A DNA stretch of 64,000 nucleotides. It comes from Paucihalobacter ruber (GTDB lineage Bacteria > Bacteroidota > Bacteroidia > Flavobacteriales > Flavobacteriaceae). Made by a program: the position numbers and the translations under genes. Positions within the stretch are counted from its first letter, which is position 1, and each line of letters begins with the position of its first letter. Below are positions 57,254 to 64,000 of this stretch, piece after piece. Where the stretch lies: contig NZ_VHIQ01000003.1 of the NCBI RefSeq assembly GCF_006494535.1, forward strand, positions 479,063 to 543,062, in the 5' to 3' direction. Under the pieces are notes generated by a model that was given only the letters and a program-made list of their open reading frames with translations, was not told the origin of the DNA and made no database searches.

Positions 57254-58645
57254 TTAAATTAAAGTTCTTGTTAACATAAATACACCGGCACCAGCCAAAA
57301 ATCCTATTAAAGCCAGCCATGATATATTTTTAAAATACCAAAAAAAGTCTATTTTTTCCATACCCATGGCAACCACTCCGGCGGCCGATCCAATAATAAG
57401 CATACTACCACCTGTGCCGGCTGCATAGGCTATAAAGTGCCACAATTCATTGTCTATTGGTTGTGCAAACATTCCTAAACTTGCCGCTACCAGCGGAACA
57501 TTGTCTATAACGGCAGAACCAACTCCCAAAAACAACACTACTAAATCTGAAACACCTTCACCATGCAATTCGGTACCCATCATAGGTAAAAATAATTCCA
57601 GTGAATTGGCAAAACTATAAAGAATACCAACAGATTCTAAGGCCGCTACAGCCATAAGAATTCCGAAGAAAAATAACACACTAGGCATTTCTACTTTGGA
57701 TAACGATCTATGAACCGGATTTTCGGGTTTATCTTTATAACTTTTACCTTCCTTAACCTGCGCCATTTTGAAACTGTAATTGGTAAGTAATTCGGCTAAA
57801 ACCGCAACAACCCCAAGTGATAACATCATACCAACATATGGAGGTAATCCTGTTATCATTTTAAATATTGGCACAAAAACAATGGCACCTAAACCAGAGA
57901 ATAACATGGTTTTTCTAAAATTATTTACGGGCTCATTCTTCTCATGCTCCATTTCAATCTCTCCCTTAAATGCCGGTAACTTAGATGCAATAAAAGTTGG
58001 CAATACCATACAAATAAGTGAAGGTAGAAACAGATATACAAATAAATAGGTAGTAGTTACTTTATCTGCAATCCACAACATGGTAGTAGTTAAATCGCCA
58101 ACCGGAGACCATGCACCACCTGCATTTGCGGCAATAACAACCAAACCTGCATACCACATTCTCAATTTATCATCTCTAACTATTTTTTGTAAAATAGACA
58201 ATAAAACAATAGTTGCAGTAAGATTGTCAATAATAGCTGAGAGCATAAAAGCCAAAATTGACATAATCCATAAAACACGCACTTTACTTTTAGCTTTGAT
58301 AAAGGTTTTCATGGTTGAAAAACCATCAAAGTAATCTATAATTTCCACAATTGTCATGGCTCCTAAAAGGAAAAATAAAATTTCGGCGGTCTTACCCAGA
58401 TGCCTTAATAAGGTTTTTTCAAGCAACACCTCACGACTTTCGTGATCCAGCCTATCAAAATTATTTAGTAAAGCATGTCGCACCGGATCAAACCAGTTGG
58501 TAAAACTATCTAAAAATAAAGCAATAAAGCCCCAGCTTAAACCGAGCATAACTATAGCAGGTATTAACTTGTCGACTTTTAATTGATGTTCTAGAGTTAT
58601 TGCTAAATACCCTATAACAAATACTGTAATCAATAAAACTTCCAT
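57254..58645 (-). CDS. nhaD: Na+/H+ antiporter NhaD
   Basis: This 463-residue transporter has about twelve membrane helices. Features of NhaD include the charged, polar membrane stretches MLSAIIDNLTATIVLLSIL and GVGSAVIDNVPLVAASLGMF, plus the NAGGAWSPVGDLTTTMLWI loop. It exchanges Na+ (or Li+) for protons, suited to a marine or salt-exposed habit. The start is at the ATG at 58645 (MEVLLITVFVIGYLA); the upstream GTG extension is unlikely. It is single in its transcription unit. Confidence 0.93.
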   Translation of the reverse strand: MEVLLITVFVIGYLAITLEHQLKVDKLIPAIVMLGLSWGFIALFLDSFTNWFDPVRHALLNNFDRLDHESREVLLEKTLLRHLGKTAEILFFLLGAMTIVEIIDYFDGFSTMKTFIKAKSKVRVLWIMSILAFMLSAIIDNLTATIVLLSILQKIVRDDKLRMWYAGLVVIAANAGGAWSPVGDLTTTMLWIADKVTTTYLFVYLFLPSLICMVLPTFIASKLPAFKGEIEMEHEKNEPVNNFRKTMLFSGLGAIVFVPIFKMITGLPPYVGMMLSLGVVAVLAELLTNYSFKMAQVKEGKSYKDKPENPVHRSLSKVEMPSVLFFFGILMAVAALESVGILYSFANSLELFLPMMGTELHGEGVSDLVVLFLGVGSAVIDNVPLVAASLGMFAQPIDNELWHFIAYAAGTGGSMLIIGSAAGVVAMGMEKIDFFWYFKNISWLALIGFLAGAGVFMLTRTLI

Positions 58646-58806
58646 GAGAAAAAATGAGTAGGTGAATTTTGAGGCATTGTGCACATAATATTACACGAGA
58701 AAATTAAAATCTTAAAGGTAGAAATGCAGCCAGGTACAGCCATTAAATTTCAATATTAGGCAGTGCAAATATAAAAAAGAAAAAACTATGGAATTGATTT
58801 TCAGTG

Positions 58807-59874
58807 TTATTTTAAAAAATAAATTTTGCCGCTACTATGGTCTATGTTAGCTCCGGTTACACTTTTTAAACAATTTATTTCATCTCTAAATCGAAGTACG
58901 CCAAGAAAGGCAAAAATCAAGGCCTCTTTAAAGTCAATAATTTGATTTGATGGTACAACTATTTCATTTAAACTGTAAAAACGTAAACGATCTAATAAAA
59001 ATTTATTTTTCGTTCCACCACCTGTAACAAGTACTTTTGAATTGATTTTAAAGCTGATTTGTTTTGCTACTTGTACGGCAATGTGTTCAGTAAATGTTCT
59101 AAGAATGTCCATTACATCAATTTGATAACCATCAATTAAAGGTAAAACTGAATTATTTACATACTCTATTCCTAAAGATTTTGGAAAGGGTTGGGTATAA
59201 TATTCAAGGCTATTAAGTTCTTGCAGCAGTGTTTTTTTAACTTTTCCGGCTCTGCTGAGTTCACCATTCATATCGAATTCAAAACCCAATTTATTGGCAT
59301 AAAAATTCAATACCGTATTTACGGGGCAAATGTCAAATGCCTTTCTTTCACCATTAAACTCGAAAGAAATATTAGAAAATCCGCCAAGATTTAAACAATA
59401 ATCATATCCAGAAAATAGTAGTCTGTCACCAATTGGTACCAAGGGCGCTCCTTGCCCACCAAGTTTAACATCATTGGTTCTAAAATCGCAGATAACGGTA
59501 CACTTTAAAAGTTGAGAGAGTTGTTCCAAATTACCAATTTGATATGTCAACCCTTTTTCCGGTTGATGAAGAGCAGTATGACCATGGGAGGCAATGAAGT
59601 CAATTCTCGAAATATTAAAGGTAGAAATAAATTGATTTATTACAGAACCCAGATAATTTGTATATCTGGGATCTATTTCGATAATTTTTTCAATAGTATC
59701 CTTTGCGAGATTTGTTAATATATTAGTCCATTCTTTAGGATACGGAATCGTTTGAGCGTGAATAATTTCAAACTGCCATTGCTTATTTAATGTGAAATGA
59801 ACGTAAGCCAAATCTATCCCATCCAGGGATGTTCCGGACATAACACCAATCACAAAATATTCGTTTCTTAACAT
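58807..59874 (-). CDS. anmK: Anhydro-N-acetylmuramic acid kinase
   Basis: This 355-residue ASKHA-fold kinase begins with the family signature GVMSGTSLDGIDLAYV and contains CDFRTNDVKLGGQGAPLVPIGD and TGGGTKNKFLLDRL. It opens and phosphorylates 1,6-anhydro-MurNAc to give MurNAc-6-phosphate, recycling cell-wall sugar. That fits with mpl in this window, which recycles the peptide part. It diverges from the acyl-CoA dehydrogenase gene by about 90 bp. Confidence 0.94.
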   Translation of the reverse strand: MLRNEYFVIGVMSGTSLDGIDLAYVHFTLNKQWQFEIIHAQTIPYPKEWTNILTNLAKDTIEKIIEIDPRYTNYLGSVINQFISTFNISRIDFIASHGHTALHQPEKGLTYQIGNLEQLSQLLKCTVICDFRTNDVKLGGQGAPLVPIGDRLLFSGYDYCLNLGGFSNISFEFNGERKAFDICPVNTVLNFYANKLGFEFDMNGELSRAGKVKKTLLQELNSLEYYTQPFPKSLGIEYVNNSVLPLIDGYQIDVMDILRTFTEHIAVQVAKQISFKINSKVLVTGGGTKNKFLLDRLRFYSLNEIVVPSNQIIDFKEALIFAFLGVLRFRDEINCLKSVTGANIDHSSGKIYFLK

Positions 59875-59897
59875 ATTTGTAAAAATATATATTCTTA

Positions 59898-59928
59898 TTG
59901 ATAATACGTCAACAAAAACTTATCTTTG
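59898..59928 (+). promoter_or_regulatory. Probable promoter of the acyl-CoA dehydrogenase gene
   Basis: TTG (59898-59900), a 20-nt spacer and TATCTTTG (59921-59928) fit the Bacteroidota -33/-7 consensus. The ATG follows 36 nt later. Confidence 0.6.
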
Positions 59929-59964
59929 AGGGCAATTTTTAAAAATTCAATAATTTATTTTTCT

Positions 59965-61107
59965 ATGGAATTTAGCCTTACCGAAGAACACCTCATGATT
60001 AGAGATGCTGCCAGAGATTTTGCGCAAACAGAATTGTTTCCTGGTGTAATTGAACGAGATGAAAAACAAGAATTTCCTAAAGAATTAGTTCGAAAAATGG
60101 GAGACCTTGGCTTTATGGGCATTATGGTTGACCCCAAATACGGCGGCAGTGGTATGGATACCATTTCGTATGTACTCATAATGGAAGAACTTTCAAAGAT
60201 TGATGCGTCTGCCTCGGTGATAGTTTCTGTTAACAATTCTTTGGTTTGTTATGGTTTAGAAAAATATGGTACAGAAGCACAGAAAGAAAAATACTTAACT
60301 AAATTAGCTACCGGCGAATTTGTTGGAGCTTTTTGTTTAAGTGAACCGGAGGCAGGTAGCGATGCTACTTCACAAAAAACTACAGCCATTGATATGGGCG
60401 ACCATTATATTGTAAATGGTACTAAAAACTGGATTACAAACGGCGGCAGAAGTGATGTTTATCTGGTAATTGCTCAAACTGACAGAGAAAAAGGTCATCG
60501 CGGGATAAATGCGTTTATTGTTGAAAAAGGTATGCCCGGTTTTGACATAGGTCCAAAGGAAAATAAATTAGGCATTAGAGGTAGCGATACTCATACACTT
60601 CAATTTAATGATGTAAAGGTTCCAAAAGAAAATAGAATTGGGGAGGATGGATTTGGATTTAAATTTGCCATGAAAACGCTCTCGGGTGGTCGAATTGGTA
60701 TAGCAGCTCAGGCCTTGGGTATTGCTTCCGGAGCATACGAACTTGCGCTTAAATATTCTAAAGAACGAAAAGCTTTTGGCACAGAGATTTGTAACCATCA
60801 GGCCATTGCTTTTAAACTTGCCGATATGGTAACAGAAATTGAAGCTGCCAGAATGCTAGTTATGAAAGCTGCCTGGGATAAAGATCAAGATAATAATTAC
60901 GATTTTTCGAGTGCAATGGCAAAATTATATGCCTCGAAAGTGGCTATGGAACAAACCGTTGAAGCAGTTCAAATTCACGGTGGTAATGGATTTGTAAAAG
61001 AATACCATGTTGAACGATTAATGAGAGATGCCAAAATTACCCAAATTTATGAAGGTACCTCAGAAATTCAAAAAATTGTGATATCTCGTACCGTTTTGAA
61101 GGATTAA
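59965..61107 (+). CDS. Acyl-CoA dehydrogenase
   Basis: This 380-residue FAD enzyme has FCLSEPEAGSD near 122-132 and the C-terminal YEGTSEIQKIVISR containing the expected catalytic Glu of short-chain types. It oxidises acyl-CoA to trans-2-enoyl-CoA; the chain length or branched substrate cannot be fixed. The start is the ATG at 59965 (MEFSLTEEHLMIRD). Upstream in-frame codons lie in the leader after the promoter. It is convergent with the helicase gene. Confidence 0.95.
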   Translation: MEFSLTEEHLMIRDAARDFAQTELFPGVIERDEKQEFPKELVRKMGDLGFMGIMVDPKYGGSGMDTISYVLIMEELSKIDASASVIVSVNNSLVCYGLEKYGTEAQKEKYLTKLATGEFVGAFCLSEPEAGSDATSQKTTAIDMGDHYIVNGTKNWITNGGRSDVYLVIAQTDREKGHRGINAFIVEKGMPGFDIGPKENKLGIRGSDTHTLQFNDVKVPKENRIGEDGFGFKFAMKTLSGGRIGIAAQALGIASGAYELALKYSKERKAFGTEICNHQAIAFKLADMVTEIEAARMLVMKAAWDKDQDNNYDFSSAMAKLYASKVAMEQTVEAVQIHGGNGFVKEYHVERLMRDAKITQIYEGTSEIQKIVISRTVLKD

Positions 61108-61122
61108 AAGACACCTTAAGTT

Positions 61123-63546
61123 TTAACTTTGAAGCGCGTTTAACACCAATCTAAGTTCGGCATAACTGTATTTATCATCCAGTTGATTTTTTAAATCGGA
61201 AAGATTTTCGAAACTAAGTGTTGGAATGATTTGCTTTAGTTCGTTGTAATGCGATTCAGACATCAAATCGGTAACTTTAATTTTACCTGAAGGAATGTAC
61301 GAGGCCAAATGACCAAAAATGGTATTTTCGGTTAATTCTCTAATAACGGCAATTTCTTCAATGGTTTTACCATCTTTAAAAAGCTGAAAAGATAAAGCCT
61401 TTGTATCAATTTTTGATTTTTTAACAATTTTCGTCTCAACTTGGTCCATTCCGTTTGGCACAATATCGTGAACTTCGCAGTAAGCTTTGATGACTTCTAA
61501 AATAACATCGCCATACTTGTTAACTCTGGTTTTGCCCATACCATGAATTGCGCTCAGTTCTTTTTTGGTTGTGGGCAACAATTCGCACATGGTATATAAT
61601 GATTTTTGCGTAAAAATTTGATAGTGAATTTGATTGTATTCTTGAGCTAAGTTACTTCTTAAGTCTTTAAGCAATTCTAACAATTTGGTATTTGAAGTGC
61701 TCGATAAAGCCGGTTTTCTTTTCTGTTTTGGTTGTTCTTCATTAAGAAAAACGGATTGGGCTTTTAATTTCAGATAATTTTCAGCATTAAATTCATTTTT
61801 TAAATTTTTGAAGTAAAATAGTTTAACTCCGATGAGTTCTTCCAATTGATTCAATTGTTTGAGAATATCAGACTCTACCGAACTATTATCTGTAGAAAAT
61901 TGCAAGGACTCAAATGGTTGACTTATTTTATCTTTAAGTTGATTATTAAAATAACCAACGGCTTTAGCAAATCGCTCTTGAATTAAATGATGTTTTTGTG
62001 GTAGTATCTCAGGCGATGTCAAACTTTTTAATTGGGCATTAAAGTTTGAACTGACCTTTAATAATGATGATATTTCGGTTTTCAAATCATTTAAAACAAG
62101 GTCCATTTGCCCTTCTATACTATTTCTGTTCTTATAATAAATGTCAAGAAGTCTATTAACAGGTTGAAGAAATGCGTAACAATCAAAAATTTCGGCAATG
62201 AGATTAAGTTGGTAATGTATTTGAGATTGTTTTAAAACATCAACATTCGGCTGATTTGATTCTGCAGTATCATTAAATTTCAACACCTGATCGTCTGAAA
62301 TAATTTGATCGGGATGAATGTTACTTTTTAGAATTAAACCCTCAAGAGATTTACATCGGCTAAGCGCAACATACGTTTGTCCATGCGCAAAAGCATCTTG
62401 AGCATCAATAATGGCTTTCTCAAAAGTTAGGCCCTGACTTTTATGTATAGTAATAGCCCAGGCTAAGCGCAAAGGCATTTGTTTAAAACTACCTATTTTA
62501 TGTTCCTTTATAGCGCTTGTTTCTTTATCTACGGTATAATCGAAATTATCCCAAACTTCCAGCATAGTGACAATGTGAAAATCATCTCCCGGACATTTAA
62601 CTATTACTTCGTCTTCGCCTAATTCAACGACTTTTCCAATTTTACCGTTGTAATAGCGCTTTTCAGGCGAACTGTCGTTTTTAATAAACATCACCTGAGC
62701 TCCCTTCTTTAGCTCAAAAATTGGATTGTTAGGATAGCTATATTCAGGGAATTTTCCGTGTATTTCAGCTTTATATGAAAATGCATTATCAGAAATTTTA
62801 GCTAATTCTGAAAGATTAATTTTATCAGCTTTGTAATTATGAGTTGTTAAAGAGACGTAGCCTTCATTTTCAGAAGGTGTAAAATCCTCAATAACCTGCT
62901 TATTTATAATATCAATAGAGGTTTGGGAAAGTGAATTGTTTCGTATTTCATTAAGAATATTTATAAACATTGGATTGTCTTGGCGATAAATATGCTTAAG
63001 CTCTATAGTTAATGCGTTACATGCCTTGAACGCCATACTATTAAAAAAATAAGCACTTGAATAAAAAACACTTAACAAATTCCACTCATGTTCTTTAATT
63101 ACAGGCGATAGTTGTTGTAAATCGCCAATCATAAGAACTTGAACACCACCAAACACTTTATCTCTTTTACGGTAACGTCTCAGAACCTGATCAATACCGT
63201 CTAATAGGTCGGCTCTTACCATACTTATCTCATCAATGATCAAAAGATCTAACGATTTAATAATATTGATTTTAATTTTACTGAATCTAAAATCCTGAGA
63301 AGTATTTAAATCACGATTTGGTAAAATTGGTCCAAATGGTAATTGAAAAAAGGAATGGATTGTAACACCTTTTGCATTAATGGCTGCTACTCCTGTTGGA
63401 GCCACCACAACCATGCGTTTAAGACTTTGTTCCCTTAGACTATGTAGAAACGTTGTTTTACCGGTACCGGCTTTACCGGTTAAAAAAACATTTCTGTCTG
63501 TATTATTAACAAAGTTCCATGCAAGGTCAAGTTCTTTGTTTTTCAT
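61123..63546 (-). CDS. PIF1-like DNA helicase with HRDC and HTH domains
   Basis: This 807-residue protein has an N-terminal PIF1/RecD-type helicase core: Walker A GKAGTGKTT (about 24-32), VAPTGVAAINAKGVTIHSFF, Walker B LLIIDEISMV, GDLQQLSPV and the motif VI region HGQTYVALSRC. A middle helical part of unknown role is followed by an HRDC domain (about 620-693) and a C-terminal helix-turn-helix (about 710-807). HRDC plus HTH suggests a RecQ-like extension on a PIF1 core. It probably acts on DNA forks or G-quadruplexes. The start is the ATG at 63546. Confidence 0.92.
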   Translation of the reverse strand: MKNKELDLAWNFVNNTDRNVFLTGKAGTGKTTFLHSLREQSLKRMVVVAPTGVAAINAKGVTIHSFFQLPFGPILPNRDLNTSQDFRFSKIKINIIKSLDLLIIDEISMVRADLLDGIDQVLRRYRKRDKVFGGVQVLMIGDLQQLSPVIKEHEWNLLSVFYSSAYFFNSMAFKACNALTIELKHIYRQDNPMFINILNEIRNNSLSQTSIDIINKQVIEDFTPSENEGYVSLTTHNYKADKINLSELAKISDNAFSYKAEIHGKFPEYSYPNNPIFELKKGAQVMFIKNDSSPEKRYYNGKIGKVVELGEDEVIVKCPGDDFHIVTMLEVWDNFDYTVDKETSAIKEHKIGSFKQMPLRLAWAITIHKSQGLTFEKAIIDAQDAFAHGQTYVALSRCKSLEGLILKSNIHPDQIISDDQVLKFNDTAESNQPNVDVLKQSQIHYQLNLIAEIFDCYAFLQPVNRLLDIYYKNRNSIEGQMDLVLNDLKTEISSLLKVSSNFNAQLKSLTSPEILPQKHHLIQERFAKAVGYFNNQLKDKISQPFESLQFSTDNSSVESDILKQLNQLEELIGVKLFYFKNLKNEFNAENYLKLKAQSVFLNEEQPKQKRKPALSSTSNTKLLELLKDLRSNLAQEYNQIHYQIFTQKSLYTMCELLPTTKKELSAIHGMGKTRVNKYGDVILEVIKAYCEVHDIVPNGMDQVETKIVKKSKIDTKALSFQLFKDGKTIEEIAVIRELTENTIFGHLASYIPSGKIKVTDLMSESHYNELKQIIPTLSFENLSDLKNQLDDKYSYAELRLVLNALQS

Positions 63547-63636
63547 TCTAACTATCAAATGATTAAATAAGTCTCAATATAGATTAGAATTTTTTATTAA
63601 ACAAATTTCAAATCCTATTACGCAAAATTCTACCAA

Positions 63637-63671
63637 CAAAAAAAGCCATTCAGACTAGCTGAATGGCTTTT
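63637..63671 (-). terminator. rRNA operon terminator
   Basis: A perfect 13-bp stem (63641-63653 with 63659-63671, loop of 5) is followed on the minus strand by a run of seven T. It lies just after the 5S gene and would end the operon. Confidence 0.88.
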
Positions 63672-63676
63672 CAAAA

Positions 63677-63781
63677 AAGGCGATGACCTACTCTCCCACA
63701 AACGCAGTACCATCGGCGCTAACGGGCTTAACTACTCTGTTCGGAATGGTAAGAGGTGAGCCCCGTTGCAATAATCACCTT
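63677..63781 (-). rRNA. rrf: 5S ribosomal RNA
   Basis: The minus strand shows the 5S pattern. AAGGTGA pairs with TCGCCTT as the terminal stem, with CCATTCCGAACAGAGTAGTTAAGCC in loop B/C and GATGGTACTGC in the 3' domain. Ends are approximate within a few bases. It follows 23S on the same strand, as in a usual rRNA operon. Confidence 0.95.
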
Positions 63782-63783
63782 AA

Positions 63784-63911
63784 ATCTTTATCCCGCACTT
63801 GTTGCGGGATCTAATATCGTGACATATTGAAAAAAATATACTTTACTTAAATAACGTGTGTTGTAAAAAGAATCGCACGCTCTTTGTGAGTTGCCTCACA
63901 AAGAGCATACA
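63784..63911 (-). other. 23S-5S internal spacer with two hairpins
   Basis: The spacer holds a perfect 12-bp stem with loop TTGC (63879-63890 with 63895-63906) next to the 23S 3' end, probably a processing site. A 7-bp TCCCGCA/TGCGGGA hairpin lies at 63791-63809. No tRNA is present. Confidence 0.6.
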
Positions 63912-63912
63912 C

Positions 63913-64000
63913 TACAATAAGCATACGGGTTATTAGTACTACTCGGCTATGACATTACTGCCTTTACACCTGTAGCCTATCAACGTGGTCATCTTCCACG
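63913..64000 (-). rRNA. rrl: 23S ribosomal RNA, 3' end only
   Basis: The minus strand reads as the very 3' end of 23S rRNA (the segment with GTTGATAGGCTACAGGTGTAAAGG and GTACTAATAACCCGTA). The gene continues beyond the right edge. The 3' boundary, about 63913, is approximate. Confidence 0.93.

Overview
The window is a chromosomal stretch from a member of the phylum Bacteroidota, very probably family Flavobacteriaceae. Three things point there. The DNA is AT-rich with compact, mostly ATG-started genes and no visible Shine-Dalgarno sequences. Several -7 elements fit the Bacteroidota consensus TAnnTTTG. The gene content is diagnostic: the type IX secretion (T9SS) proteins PorU and PorV, the gliding lipoprotein GldJ, a T9SS C-terminal sorting domain, an S46 dipeptidyl-peptidase, a PafA-type phosphatase and an Mpl-type ligase. 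I see no insertion sequence, prophage, integron, CRISPR array or defence island; this is mostly core genome with lineage-specific fusions and short hairpin repeats.

Layout. 1-7.6 kb: minus-strand radC / YjjG-like phosphatase / secreted protein (cut by the window edge), a dienelactone hydrolase, mpl, an S46 peptidase and a TPR protein. 7.8-13.8 kb: a 2006-residue alpha-2-macroglobulin with an intact thioester motif. 13.9-19.1 kb: small membrane proteins and lipoproteins, a K+ channel, obg, and a gene fusing hypoxanthine phosphoribosyltransferase to adenylate kinase. 19.2-21 kb: purK-purE, divergent from that fusion, so purine synthesis and salvage sit side by side. 21.1-28 kb: an M3 peptidase, an ECF sigma factor with a small zinc-finger-like partner, a UbiA-like membrane protein and gcvP. 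28-33.7 kb: a ketosynthase III / methyltransferase / glycosyltransferase cassette, a PafA-like phosphatase and an MlaE-MlaF lipid transporter. 33.7-41.7 kb (minus): DUF389 protein, manC, SprT-like protein, a 1351-residue secreted FG-GAP/haloperoxidase protein and an SDR. 41.8-50.3 kb (minus): porU-porV-cdd-pdhA-pdhC. 50.6-53.6 kb: gldJ-murF. 53.6-54 kb: hairpin repeats and two tRNA-Val genes. 54-58.6 kb (minus): exbB-exbD-tonB-folC and nhaD. 58.8-63.5 kb: anmK, an acyl-CoA dehydrogenase and a PIF1-like helicase. From 63.6 kb: the 3' end of an rRNA operon (5S and the end of 23S, minus strand).

Themes. Peptidoglycan and envelope genes recur (mpl, murF, anmK, the Mla transporter, TonB energisation, T9SS and gliding). 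PorU and PorV would process and carry proteins such as the FG-GAP/haloperoxidase protein, which bears the T9SS sorting signal. The most unusual points are that giant fusion, the HPRT-adenylate kinase fusion, a SusC-like signature inside the macroglobulin, a murF promoter that appears nested in the gldJ terminator, and paired hairpin repeats next to the tRNA genes. No clearly new multi-gene system is evident.
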